This document shows, piece after piece, positions 22,180 through 29,947 of a stretch of DNA of 32,784 nt. The notes beneath the pieces were generated by a model, which was not told the origin of the DNA, ran no database searches, and saw nothing but the letters and a program-made list of their open reading frames with translations. Each line of letters starts with the position of its first letter. Within the stretch, counting starts at the first letter, position 1. Position numbers and translations under genes: made by a program. The DNA comes from JALYGK01 sp036259835 (GTDB lineage: Bacteria; Actinomycetota; UBA4738). The stretch covers positions 1 through 32,784 of the forward strand of contig DATABA010000078.1 of the NCBI GenBank assembly GCA_036259835.1, written 5' to 3'.

Positions 22180-22751
22180 GACCGTGGCCCCGGAAGGTCG
22201 CGTTCCCCACCGAACAGACCGGGCGCTTCCTTACGGCACCGCTCCTCCGCCGCTCGGAAGTCTGGGTCGGTGATGTCCTCGCTCTCATCCGGGCCGAACA
22301 TCAGCAGCCCGTTTCCGTCCTCGCGAGGATCGGGGAAGTTGATGCCCTGCTCCCGCATGCAGCGCGCGAACTGAAGCATGGTCTCGAGCTGCCTTGCTCG
22401 TTCCTCCGGCGACATCCGCGGGGCGCCCTCCGGAGGGGTGACGCCCTCCATGTGGTGCCGGCATTCCTTCTCGGCCGCTTGCGCCTTCTGGGGGTTGGTC
22501 TCCCCCAGATTGATGGCGACGCCGCCGCTTCCATCGGGGCCCGTCTCCACCTCGACCCCCCGCTCCCGCATGCACTTCGCGAAGGCGAGCGCCGCGGTCT
22601 CGAAGTCCTTCCCGCCCTTCCGGCCGCTGGGGGACTCCTTCGAGCCCCCCAGCGACGCAACGCCATCTCCGCTCTGCCCGCCCCCGCAGGCGGTGCCTGC
22701 GAGGGCGATCACCACGAGCAGGCCACCCATGGCCTGCCACAAACGCTTCAT
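22176..22751 (-). CDS. Lipoprotein with two CMRE-type repeats
   Basis: A 191-residue putative lipoprotein: MKRLWQAMGG, a hydrophobic stretch, then ALAGTAC with Cys22 as the lipidation site and a Gly/Ser-rich linker. The mature part contains two similar units, FAKCMRERGVEV (Cys60) and FARCMREQGINFPDP (Cys131), each followed about 35-40 residues later by another Cys (97 and 172). This suggests two disulfide-bonded repeats. Such proteins are frequent partners of MacAB-like exporters in actinobacteria; their function is unknown. The ATG at 22749-22751 has a strong GGAGG 4-5 nt upstream. First gene of the exporter operon and downstream of the phased repeats at 22811-22836. Confidence 0.85.
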   Translation of the reverse strand: MKRLWQAMGGLLVVIALAGTACGGGQSGDGVASLGGSKESPSGRKGGKDFETAALAFAKCMRERGVEVETGPDGSGGVAINLGETNPQKAQAAEKECRHHMEGVTPPEGAPRMSPEERARQLETMLQFARCMREQGINFPDPREDGNGLLMFGPDESEDITDPDFRAAEERCRKEAPGLFGGERDLPGPRS

Positions 22752-22810
22752 CCTCCTGCCTCCTCTCTCGCGGGACCGTCCCGCGTCGGAGGCCATGGAA
22801 GCGAGCGAAC

Positions 22811-22836
22811 GTGAGGCGCCGGTGAAGAATCGCTAA
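22811..22836 (-). promoter_or_regulatory. Three 11-bp-phased repeats, candidate response-regulator box before the exporter operon
   Basis: On the minus strand TTAG (from 22836), TCAC (from 22825) and TCAC (from 22814) recur at exact 11-bp intervals, overlapping the kinase stop codon and lying 60-85 bp before the lipoprotein start. OmpR/PhoB-type regulators bind head-to-tail repeats with this phasing. The element TTAGCGATTCTTCAC resembles TCAGCGTTCTCTCAG before the regulator gene. Confidence 0.5.
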
Positions 22837-24161
22837 GAGATGGATGAAAAACGAAGACGGAACCGAGCGCCGCCATCCGGAGCGTTCTCCGCGCGTACCG
22901 TTGCCCCGTGCGCTTCGGCGACGCGTTTCACGATCGCCAAGCCGAGGCCGGAGCCCGGAAGCCCCCGGGCATCCTTCGTCCGGTAGAACCGATCGAACAC
23001 TCTCGACAGGTCCTCCTCCGGGATCCCCGGCCCTCGATCGCAGATCACGAGCTCCGCACCCCGAAGCGACACCTCGATCGGCTCGTCACTCCGGTGCCAC
23101 TTGGCCGCATTGTCCAGGAGATTCATCACCGCGCGATCCAGCTGCTCCCGGACGCCCACAACCGTCGTCGGCTCCACTCCCAGATCGAAGCGGACCCTCG
23201 CATGCCGGCGCTTGGTGCGCTCGACGCAGTTTCGGACGATCTCGTCCAGACGGACATCGTGAGGCTCCTCCGCCACTTCTCCATCTCGTGCCAGTTCGAC
23301 CAGATCGGCGATCATCGACGTGAGCTCCTCCACCTGGACCACCACATCGGAGAGCAACCGTTCCCGGTCGGGCCGCGACATTCGCTTGCCGGACGCCAGC
23401 AGCTCGATGTTCGTCCGCACGCTGGTCAGCGGGGTTCGCAACTCGTGCGATGCATCGGCTACGAGTTCACGCTGCGCCCGCAGCGACGCCTCCAGGGCGC
23501 CGAGCATGGAATTGAAGCGAGCGGCAAGCCGTCCGAGCTCGTCTTCTCCCTCGACTTCGATCCGGCGCGACAAGTCTCCGGTCTCCGTGACGTGATCTGC
23601 GGCCTCCGAAAGCCGCCGGACCGGCCGAAGCGCCGAACGTGCGACCAGAATGCCGGCGAGCGCGGCGATCACCACACCGGCGAGCGACACGAAACCGAGG
23701 ACGAAACCAAGCTGCCTCAGCGACTGATCTACCTCTTCCATTGACCTGGCCACCTGGATCGCGACACCCGGACTGACCGGCGCGGTCAGCATGCGCAGGT
23801 GGATGCCGCCGATGCGGATGTCCCGGAATTCGGGACCGGCCCGGCCGGCCGCAATGCCACGGTCCAGCTCGGTGATCGGCAGGACCCGCGGCGCGCCGGG
23901 TGGGAAAAGCTCGTTCGAGTCCGCGGTGACCACCTCAGCAAAGCCGGGGACCCTCCCGAGCCGTGGCGCCGGAAGCGAAACGGCTACCCTGCCGCCGGGC
24001 GCAATCTCGACGTGTGCATCCGCCGCCAACTCCTCCAACGCCACGTCGACCTGTTCCCGCAGTTGCCCACGTACCACGAGGAACACGACCACGGAGACGA
24101 TCAGGACGGCCCCTGCCACGGCGCCCGCAGCGAGAACCGCGAATCGCGTCCTGAGCGTCAT
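22833..24161 (-). CDS. HAMP-domain sensor histidine kinase
   Basis: Membrane sensor kinase of 442 residues that autophosphorylates and passes phosphate to the adjacent regulator. Order of parts: first transmembrane helix at 8-30, extracytoplasmic sensor domain 31-150, second helix 152-174 (LGFVLGFVSLAGVVIAALAGI), HAMP domain to about 225, H-box ELVADASHELRTPLTS (His239), N-box NLLDNAAKW (347 onward), G1 box DRGPGIPEED and G2 box GSGLGLAIVKRV. The ATG at 24159-24161 overlaps the regulator stop as ATGA; the longer frame upstream lies within the regulator gene. It ends 81 bp before the exporter operon, so exporter control is the likely purpose. Confidence 0.95.
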   Translation of the reverse strand: MTLRTRFAVLAAGAVAGAVLIVSVVVFLVVRGQLREQVDVALEELAADAHVEIAPGGRVAVSLPAPRLGRVPGFAEVVTADSNELFPPGAPRVLPITELDRGIAAGRAGPEFRDIRIGGIHLRMLTAPVSPGVAIQVARSMEEVDQSLRQLGFVLGFVSLAGVVIAALAGILVARSALRPVRRLSEAADHVTETGDLSRRIEVEGEDELGRLAARFNSMLGALEASLRAQRELVADASHELRTPLTSVRTNIELLASGKRMSRPDRERLLSDVVVQVEELTSMIADLVELARDGEVAEEPHDVRLDEIVRNCVERTKRRHARVRFDLGVEPTTVVGVREQLDRAVMNLLDNAAKWHRSDEPIEVSLRGAELVICDRGPGIPEEDLSRVFDRFYRTKDARGLPGSGLGLAIVKRVAEAHGATVRAENAPDGGARFRLRFSSIS

Positions 24162-24838
24162 GGCTCTTTGAGCACGTACCCCACGCCTCGAACGGTTTGA
24201 ATCAGCCGCGGTTCGCCACTCGCCTCGGTCTTCCTCCGCAGATAGCCGACGTAGACCTCGAGCGAGTTGGAATTCGGACCGAAGTCGTATCCCCACACGC
24301 GGTCGAAGATCACGGAGCGGGTGAGCACCTGCTTGGGGTGGCGAAGAAACAGCTCGAGAAGAAAGAACTCGGTCCTGGTGAGGTCGAGAGGGCGCTCTCC
24401 TCGAAACGCCTCGTGGGCGGTGGGGTCGAGTCGAAGATCAGCGAAGCGAAGCGGACCATCCCCCTCTCCGATGGTTCGTCGCAGCAACGCGCGGATTCTC
24501 GCCCGAAGCTCTTCGAGAGCGAACGGTTTCACCAAATAGTCGTCCGCGCCGGCGTCGAGGCCCGCAACTCGGTCGGCGACACCGTCTCTTGCGGTCAACA
24601 TGAGGATCGGCAGATCGTTCCCGGCGCTTCGAAGCACGCGACAAACCTGCAACCCGTCCGGCCCCGGCATCAACACATCGAGCACCACCAGGTCCGGAGG
24701 AAAGTCGGCGATTGCTTTCAACGCTGCGTCGCCGTCCTCGGCCATGGAGACGTCATAGCCGTCGAGGCGAAGGGCCCTGTCGAGCGCATGGCGAACCGCC
24801 GGCTCATCGTCGACCACGAGAACCCTCGCGCGAGTCAT
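24158..24838 (-). CDS. OmpR/PhoB-family response regulator
   Basis: Two-component regulator of 226 residues. The receiver domain has DDE at 10-12, the phospho-acceptor Asp54 in VVLDVLMPGPDG, LTARD and VKPFALEELRARI. The winged-helix DNA-binding domain runs from about 130 to the end, with LDLTRTEFFLLELFLRHPKQVLTRSVIFDRVWGYDF and VGYLRRKTEASGEPRLIQTVRGVGYVL. Sequence style is MprA/TcrA-like. A pair of 11-bp-phased repeats lies 23-37 bp upstream and a related repeat set precedes the exporter genes, so it probably regulates both itself and them. Confidence 0.95.
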   Translation of the reverse strand: MTRARVLVVDDEPAVRHALDRALRLDGYDVSMAEDGDAALKAIADFPPDLVVLDVLMPGPDGLQVCRVLRSAGNDLPILMLTARDGVADRVAGLDAGADDYLVKPFALEELRARIRALLRRTIGEGDGPLRFADLRLDPTAHEAFRGERPLDLTRTEFFLLELFLRHPKQVLTRSVIFDRVWGYDFGPNSNSLEVYVGYLRRKTEASGEPRLIQTVRGVGYVLKEP

Positions 24839-24860
24839 GTGGGGAGTATGAAAACCGAAC

Positions 24861-24875
24861 CTGAGAGAACGCTGA
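24861..24875 (-). promoter_or_regulatory. 11-bp direct repeat before the response-regulator gene
   Basis: On the minus strand TCAGCGTTCTC-TCAG has TCAG units starting at 24875 and 24864, one helical turn apart and just upstream of the regulator start (24838). Similar to the triple repeat at 22811-22836; a probable autoregulatory site. Confidence 0.45.
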
Positions 24876-24883
24876 ACGTTTCG

Positions 24884-25537
24884 CTAGCCTCGTTCGCGGT
24901 ACAAGCGGAGCCCCACTGCGAAGAACCAGATCGTTCCGAGCACGTTCGCCAGGACGAAAAGAAGGATCAAAGGGGGCAAGGCGGCGCCGACGGCGAACAT
25001 CACGCCACCAATCACACCCAACCAACCCAGCCAGCTCGGCCACGCTCCCCGCACCATCGCCAACCCGAACAGCGCCGTTCCACCGCCGATCAGGATTCCC
25101 ATCGCTCCGAATCCCACCAGGAGGGCCATTCGAACCGCCTCGGCCGCGGGAAGGACGACAGCGCGGCCGGTACCTGCCCCAACGAATCGGTCCGAGAGCG
25201 GGACCAGCGCGATGGCCAGAGCGACCGGAAGGACAGTCGCCGGAATCGCCCCGACCCACGCGACGAAACCCAGCCGAGCGGCCGCCGGATGCGCCGCCCG
25301 ATGAGCCACGTACAACGCCGGGACGACGGGCGCGAGGAAGAGCGAAATGGCCAGAAACGCTATGTGAGCCAGCAACCAAAACCCGCGCCCGCGCTGGATG
25401 TCGCTGAGGGCCTCGGTGGTTTCCTCGGTGGCACTCGCTTGCGATAGAGCGAACAACACTGAAGCGACCACGATGGCCGCCGCTACAAGAAACGAGCCGA
25501 GGGCCCCCAGACGAAGCACGCCGTCTTGACGCTGCAT
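24884..25537 (-). CDS. Integral membrane protein of unknown function (about six helices)
   Basis: A 217-residue hydrophobic protein. Helices are visible at LGALGSFLVAAAIVVASVLFAL, GFWLLAHIAFLAISLFLAPVVPALYV, LGFVAWVGAIPATVLPVALAIALV, AVRMALLVGFGAMGILIGGGTALFGLAMV, WLGWLGVIGGVMFAVGAALPP and LILLFVLANVLGTIWFFAVGL. The soluble loop after the first helix is short and acidic (SATEETTEALSDIQRGRG). The pattern recalls DUF4386-like proteins but I cannot confirm this. The ATG at 25535-25537 has no Shine-Dalgarno and may be leaderless. It lies 45 bp before the response regulator and could be transcribed with it. Confidence 0.8.
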   Translation of the reverse strand: MQRQDGVLRLGALGSFLVAAAIVVASVLFALSQASATEETTEALSDIQRGRGFWLLAHIAFLAISLFLAPVVPALYVAHRAAHPAAARLGFVAWVGAIPATVLPVALAIALVPLSDRFVGAGTGRAVVLPAAEAVRMALLVGFGAMGILIGGGTALFGLAMVRGAWPSWLGWLGVIGGVMFAVGAALPPLILLFVLANVLGTIWFFAVGLRLYRERG

Positions 25538-25590
25538 GTTCGGAGGGTATCGCGCCGTGGCTCGTCGGCCCTTGCGTCTCGACCCCGAGA

Positions 25591-26367
25591 TCAGGTTCGG
25601 GGGACGAACGCGAGCGCGCGGCAGGGGCTTCCCGAACCGCGAACGATCTTCAGCGGTGCGACGACGATCACGGCGCCGGTGGGGGGCAACTGCGCGACAT
25701 TCGCCAGCTGGGTGAGGCCGTACTTCCCGGCACCGAGCAGGAATTGATGGCAAGGGAAGGCCGGCTCGAATGAGTGCGCCGCGCCGGCATCGGTCCCGAC
25801 CGTCTCAACGCCCACACCCACGATCGGCGCTTCCTCGGCCAGCCAGCGAGCGCACTCGACGTCGATTCCGGGCGTGTGAGGACCGGTCTCGTTCGCGTTC
25901 AGAAAGGCGTTCTGGTCGTGCGCGCGCGCGTCCCATCCCGTCCGGTACAACAGCCATCCGCCTTCGGGCAGAGCGCCGTGCTCTTTCTCGAACTCCCGAA
26001 CGTGGTCGACGGTGAGAAGGAAGTCAGGGTCGGAGGCGGATTCGGCCGACTTGTCGATGACGACAGCCGGCCCGACCAGGTTTCGAACGGGTACCTGCGA
26101 TACGTCCTCACGGTCCTGACCGGTGATCCAATGGATCGGCGCGTCGACGTGCGTGCCCATGTGCTCGCTTCCCTCGAACGCGTTCCAGTACCACGCCGGT
26201 CCGCGTTCGTCGTAGCGACTGAGCTCACGGAGCTTCAAACCGGGAGTGTTCGCGTACGGCTCGGGGAGCCGGATCAGCGGCGTCTCTTCCGAAAGCGGTT
26301 GCGTCAGATCGATGACCTCGATCGAGCCATCCGAGAGACCCTGGACGAATGATTCGAGCGTCTCCAT
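25591..26367 (-). CDS. Cyclase-family metal-dependent hydrolase (kynurenine formamidase/isatin hydrolase-like)
   Basis: A 258-residue hydrolase with the family metal-binding signature SEHMGTHVDAPIHW (His69, His73, Asp75, His79), preceded by IEVIDLTQPLSEETP. Further segments are GWLLYRTGWDAR and IVGVGVETVGTDAG. Members hydrolyse N-formylkynurenine, isatin or other cyclic amides and esters. A strong GGAGGAGGG precedes the ATG at 26365-26367, and the gene follows the ThDP enzyme by 17 bp, so they are almost certainly one operon. That pairing suggests a ring-opened 2-oxo acid made by this enzyme and decarboxylated by the other, which is inference. Confidence 0.88.
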   Translation of the reverse strand: METLESFVQGLSDGSIEVIDLTQPLSEETPLIRLPEPYANTPGLKLRELSRYDERGPAWYWNAFEGSEHMGTHVDAPIHWITGQDREDVSQVPVRNLVGPAVVIDKSAESASDPDFLLTVDHVREFEKEHGALPEGGWLLYRTGWDARAHDQNAFLNANETGPHTPGIDVECARWLAEEAPIVGVGVETVGTDAGAAHSFEPAFPCHQFLLGAGKYGLTQLANVAQLPPTGAVIVVAPLKIVRGSGSPCRALAFVPRT

Positions 26368-26384
26368 TTATCCCTCCTCCGTTT

Positions 26385-28025
26385 TCAGTGGGCGCGGAAC
26401 GCTTCCTCGAGCCACTCCGCGACGACGTCCGGAGCGACCTTCGCATCGAGCACGAGCGGTCCGTCTCGCCGGTCGAGCCACTTCTCCAGCACGCCCAGGT
26501 CGTCCAGAGATTGGATCGTGGCGGCCTGAGCTCCCACGCCGCGCGCCAGACCTGCGAGGTCTGGGTCCGGGTAACGAACCAGGTTCACGGGATGACCCTG
26601 AGGACGAAAGTGATGGACCTCCGCTCCGTACGCGGCGTCGTTGTAGATGACCACCAAGATCGGGAAGCCGAGACGGACCAGCGTCTCGAACTCGCCCGCC
26701 GCCATCAGCGCGCCGCCGTCTCCGAGGCACGCAACGGTGAGCCGGTCGGGGCGAGCCACCGCGGCACCGATCGCCGAGGAGAGCCCGAGCCCGATGGATT
26801 GGAAAGACTGCGTGAAGACGAACCCGGAGGCGTCCGGTACAGAGAGATACATCGGCGGCCATCCCATGAAATGGCCGGAATCGACCGCGATGGTCCGCTC
26901 CGGCGGCAGAAGGTCCTCGAGGGCTTTTGAAAACGTCCGGGGATCGAGGCGGCCGTCACCTGACGCATCTTCATGTTCGACATGACGCCACCGCCCCATG
27001 GAGATAGCGTCGGCGATCTCGTCGCGACGACGGCCGAGCGCCGAATGGCCCCGTCGATCAAGGTCTGCGAGCAGCACCTCGGCGGCCACTCGAGCATCGG
27101 CCACGATCCCAATGTCGACACTACGGTGGGCGCCGATGACGTCCGCCTCTACATCTACCTGGACCACGCGGGCACCGGCAGGAATCAGTTCTCCGTGGCG
27201 AGTGGTCCACATGTTCAACGACGCTCCGAACGCCAGGAAAACGTCTGACTCACCGAGCAGGCCAGCCGCCGTAGGCGACGCGAACCCACCGGAGATCCCG
27301 AGACTCCACGGGTTCCCGGCGAAGAGACCATGGCCGTTGGCCGAAGTTGCGAGCAGCGCGCCGACGCGGTCTCCCAGGGAGTCCAACGCCGGGCCGGCGC
27401 CCGCCAGTACCGCACCGCGCCCGGCGATGATCATCGGCGCTCGAGCGTCGACCAGCATGTCGCCAACCTGTCGAACGATGTCGGGGTCGGGTGTCACCGG
27501 GGTGGGCGACGTCGGTTCATGGAGGTCGATCGGCGCCGCCTCCGCGGCCTGCACGTCCAGTGGGAGGCTGAACAGGACCGCCCGCCGTTCCACCGCCGAC
27601 TTGGTCCATGCCCGGGCCAGGTCGTCGGCAACCGAATCTGGCGACTGCGCCCGTTCGGAAACGGCTCCAACCGATCTGGCAAGCGCCGCTTGATCGATTC
27701 GAAAGTTCGATCGAAGCGCCCCCGTGGAGGTGTCAGCCGCCAACAGGAGAAGTGGCGTTCGCGCTTTCGCGGCCTCCGTGAGCGCGGTCGTGGCGTTCGT
27801 CACGCCAGGACCCTGATGGAGCGTTGCAATTCCAACCCGCCTCGTCACCCGAGCGTAGGCGTCAGCCATGCTGACAGCTGCGGACTCGTGGCGCGCGCTC
27901 ACGAAGCGGACGCCGCGTTCCACCATCGCGTTCGTGACGACAAAGTTGCCGCTTCCGATCAGCCCGAAGGCGTCACGGACGCCGAGATCCGCGAGGGCCG
28001 CTCCGATCGCTTCGGCAACGTTCAT
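26385..28025 (-). CDS. Thiamine diphosphate-dependent enzyme (acetolactate synthase/2-oxoacid decarboxylase-like)
   Basis: A 546-residue ThDP enzyme with the usual three domains. The N-terminal PYR domain has DAFGLIGSGNFVVTNAM and the activating Glu47 in SARHESAAVSMADAYARVT. The middle domain is around 190-330 (APMIIAGRGAVLAGAG). The C-terminal PP domain has the ThDP motif GDG (435-437) through Asn463 in YNDAAYG. It resembles acetolactate synthase catalytic subunits but no regulatory subunit or branched-chain gene is nearby, so a decarboxylase or lyase role is more likely. The ATG at 28023-28025 gives MNVAEAIGAALADLG, the normal family start; the longer open frame upstream overlaps the divergent MBL pseudogene. 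It heads the operon with the cyclase-family hydrolase. Confidence 0.88.
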   Translation of the reverse strand: MNVAEAIGAALADLGVRDAFGLIGSGNFVVTNAMVERGVRFVSARHESAAVSMADAYARVTRRVGIATLHQGPGVTNATTALTEAAKARTPLLLLAADTSTGALRSNFRIDQAALARSVGAVSERAQSPDSVADDLARAWTKSAVERRAVLFSLPLDVQAAEAAPIDLHEPTSPTPVTPDPDIVRQVGDMLVDARAPMIIAGRGAVLAGAGPALDSLGDRVGALLATSANGHGLFAGNPWSLGISGGFASPTAAGLLGESDVFLAFGASLNMWTTRHGELIPAGARVVQVDVEADVIGAHRSVDIGIVADARVAAEVLLADLDRRGHSALGRRRDEIADAISMGRWRHVEHEDASGDGRLDPRTFSKALEDLLPPERTIAVDSGHFMGWPPMYLSVPDASGFVFTQSFQSIGLGLSSAIGAAVARPDRLTVACLGDGGALMAAGEFETLVRLGFPILVVIYNDAAYGAEVHHFRPQGHPVNLVRYPDPDLAGLARGVGAQAATIQSLDDLGVLEKWLDRRDGPLVLDAKVAPDVVAEWLEEAFRAH

Positions 28026-28155
28026 GGTCGTCAGTCCCTGAAGTGCTGATCGTAACCGCGCAGATTCTGAAGGTGACGGGCGTCGGGGCTCCCGGGAAAC
28101 GGCCGTACCCTCCCGAGTACAGCGTACGAAGTTGGACCACGAAGGAGACAAAGAT

Positions 28156-28908
28156 ATGCGGATGACCCTCGTCGGACTCGGTGACGCCCGAACCCCCACT
28201 CTTCTGCCCTGCTGGCTCGCGACGTGGTCCCGGGAGTGTTCCAAATCGGCGGTCCCGGGATCGGTGCGTTTCTCGTCGCGGCCCAAGAGCTCGTGCTCAT
28301 CGACACGCACCTTCCGAAACGGCTCCCCAAGCTTCGGGCTGCCCGTTCGGCAGGCAGGCCGTCGCCCGGAGGACGTTCGACACATTGCAATCACCCACTA
28401 CCACCTCGACGACGTCGGCGGGCTCGCAGCGGCTGCCGAAGCAACGGGGGGCGACGTGTATGTGCATCCGGCCGACGCAGAGGTCATCCGGAGCGGGGTT
28501 GAGGCACCGATTCATCCGATCGAATTGGAAAGGTGGTGCTGCCGCCTTTCTACGCGGTCCGTTCGAAGCGGTTCCGGCCGGCCCCGATCGACCGCGACAT
28601 TGCCGACGGCGATGAGATCGCGTCAACGGGCCTGCGAGCGATCCACACTCCTGGGACACACCTCCGGCCATGTGTCCTATCTCTGGCCCGAACACGACAG
28701 CGTCCTGTTCGTCGGTGATGCCGCAGCAAACAATTTCAGTCGGCTGAACTTCGGCTACTCGTGCGAAGACATGGACGCGGCGAACCGGAGTTTCCGCAAG
28801 CTGGCCGAACTGATTTCGAGGTGGCTGCGTTCGGTCACGGTCTGACCATCCACGCGAAACGCGGCGGAACGATTCCGTCGAAAGCTCGAACGGCTCGGCG
28901 CTCAATAA
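28156..28908 (+). pseudogene. MBL-fold hydrolase gene disrupted by multiple frameshifts
   Basis: Reading frames 28224 onward and 28372 onward together encode a typical metallo-beta-lactamase-fold hydrolase, but no single frame does. Homologous pieces in order: PGVFQIGGPGIGAFLVAAQELVLIDTHLPKRLPKL (frame A), RRPEDVRHIAITHYHLDDVGG (frame B), VLPPFYAVRSKRFRPAPIDRD (A), LGHTSGHVSYLWPEHDSVLFVGDAA (B), DFEVAAFGHGLTIHAK (A) and a final RKLERLGAQ then TAA (B). At least five indels are needed, alternating +1/-1; the first lies in a GGCA tandem duplication (28349-28358). The metal motif HxHxDH reads HYHLDD, having lost its last His. A good GGAG and ATG (28156) remain at the 5' end. Confidence 0.85.
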
Positions 28909-28992
28909 GCGGTCGAGAAGCGGCGCGAATGCCCCCATGCCGGCTGGCGCCCTCGCGTTGACGGGTTTGACGCCGCCTACCATGCTGCGCCT

Positions 28993-29847
28993 GTGACCAG
29001 TCTGATCCGAAAAAGCCTCCGAGAAGCCGGAGAGACCTTCACCTTCCCGAGCGCCACGCAAACGATGGTGGAGCTTGGCGATCTCACGGTCGGCCGGTTC
29101 GTCGCCCAGCCTGGGTGGAGATGGTCGACGCACGTGCGACCGGAGGTCGGCGGCGAGTGGTGCCGCGCCAGGCACGTGGGGGTGGTCATCTCCGGACGGA
29201 TCCGCTTCATCACCGAGGATGGCACCGAGATGGAGATAGGCCCCGATGACGCCTACGACATCCCTCCCGGGCATGACGCATGGGTCGTCGGGGACGAGCC
29301 GGTGGTTCAGATTGAGTGGCAGGGGCTACGAACCTTCGTGGGCTCCCGAGGGGGTCTCCGGGGACGGCGCCTGGCGACGTTGCTCTTCACGGATCTCGTC
29401 GAGTCAACGTCGACCGCTGCGGGGCTCGGCGACAGCGCGTGGCGAGAGCTGCTTTCTCGCCACTATCAGTCCGCCCGCAATGCGCTCGACCGGTTCGGAG
29501 GGCGAGAGGTCAAGACGACGGGCGACGGCATGCTCGCTGTGTTCGACGCGCCTGCTCCGGCCCTCCGTTGCGCCGCCGCGATCCGTTCGGCGGCCGCTTT
29601 CCACAACCTGCAAATCCGAGCGGGGGTGCACGTGGGAGAGATCGGTCTTGTCGGGACCGACGTCGAAGGCATCGCCGTTCACGAGGCGGCGAGGGTCATG
29701 GCCGCGGCGGGCCCGCAGGAGATCCTGGCCTCCGAGATCACTCGATCGCTTCTGACCTCGTCCGGAATCGCCTTGGAGGACCGCGGGCTCCACTCGCTTA
29801 AGGGACTGCCGGGAGAGCATCGGCTCTTCGCCTACGCGCACGATTAA
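28993..29847 (+). CDS. Class III adenylate/guanylate cyclase with N-terminal cupin-like domain
   Basis: A 284-residue fusion. Residues 1-120 form a cupin-like fold: WSTHVRPEVGGEWCRARHVGVVISGRIRFI, DGTEMEIGPDDAYDIPPGHDAWVVGDEPVVQIEW. Residues 127-284 are a class III cyclase catalytic domain: RLATLLFTDLVESTSTAAGLGD with the metal Asp, VKTTGDGMLAVFDAPAPAL with the second Asp, and IRAGVHVGEIGLVGTDVEGIAVHEAARVMAAAGPQEILAS; it ends SLKGLPGEHRLFAYAHD. A ligand bound by the cupin could control cyclase output. No membrane segment, so cytosolic. GTG start at 28993. A second cyclase gene follows 100 bp downstream on the same strand. Confidence 0.88.
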   Translation: MTSLIRKSLREAGETFTFPSATQTMVELGDLTVGRFVAQPGWRWSTHVRPEVGGEWCRARHVGVVISGRIRFITEDGTEMEIGPDDAYDIPPGHDAWVVGDEPVVQIEWQGLRTFVGSRGGLRGRRLATLLFTDLVESTSTAAGLGDSAWRELLSRHYQSARNALDRFGGREVKTTGDGMLAVFDAPAPALRCAAAIRSAAAFHNLQIRAGVHVGEIGLVGTDVEGIAVHEAARVMAAAGPQEILASEITRSLLTSSGIALEDRGLHSLKGLPGEHRLFAYAHD

Positions 29848-29947
29848 GCCCGGGATCCCTCCAGGCGAAGCATTTGTCCGCCTCGCCTCCCGTTAGGAGC
29901 GGTGACCGACGGCTGGTCGCGATGCACGTATCTATGCTGACGGAGTC

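Noticed and set aside
26385..28025. Calling the ThDP enzyme acetolactate synthase (ilvB)
   Set aside because: No small subunit or branched-chain pathway genes; operon context points to another reaction.
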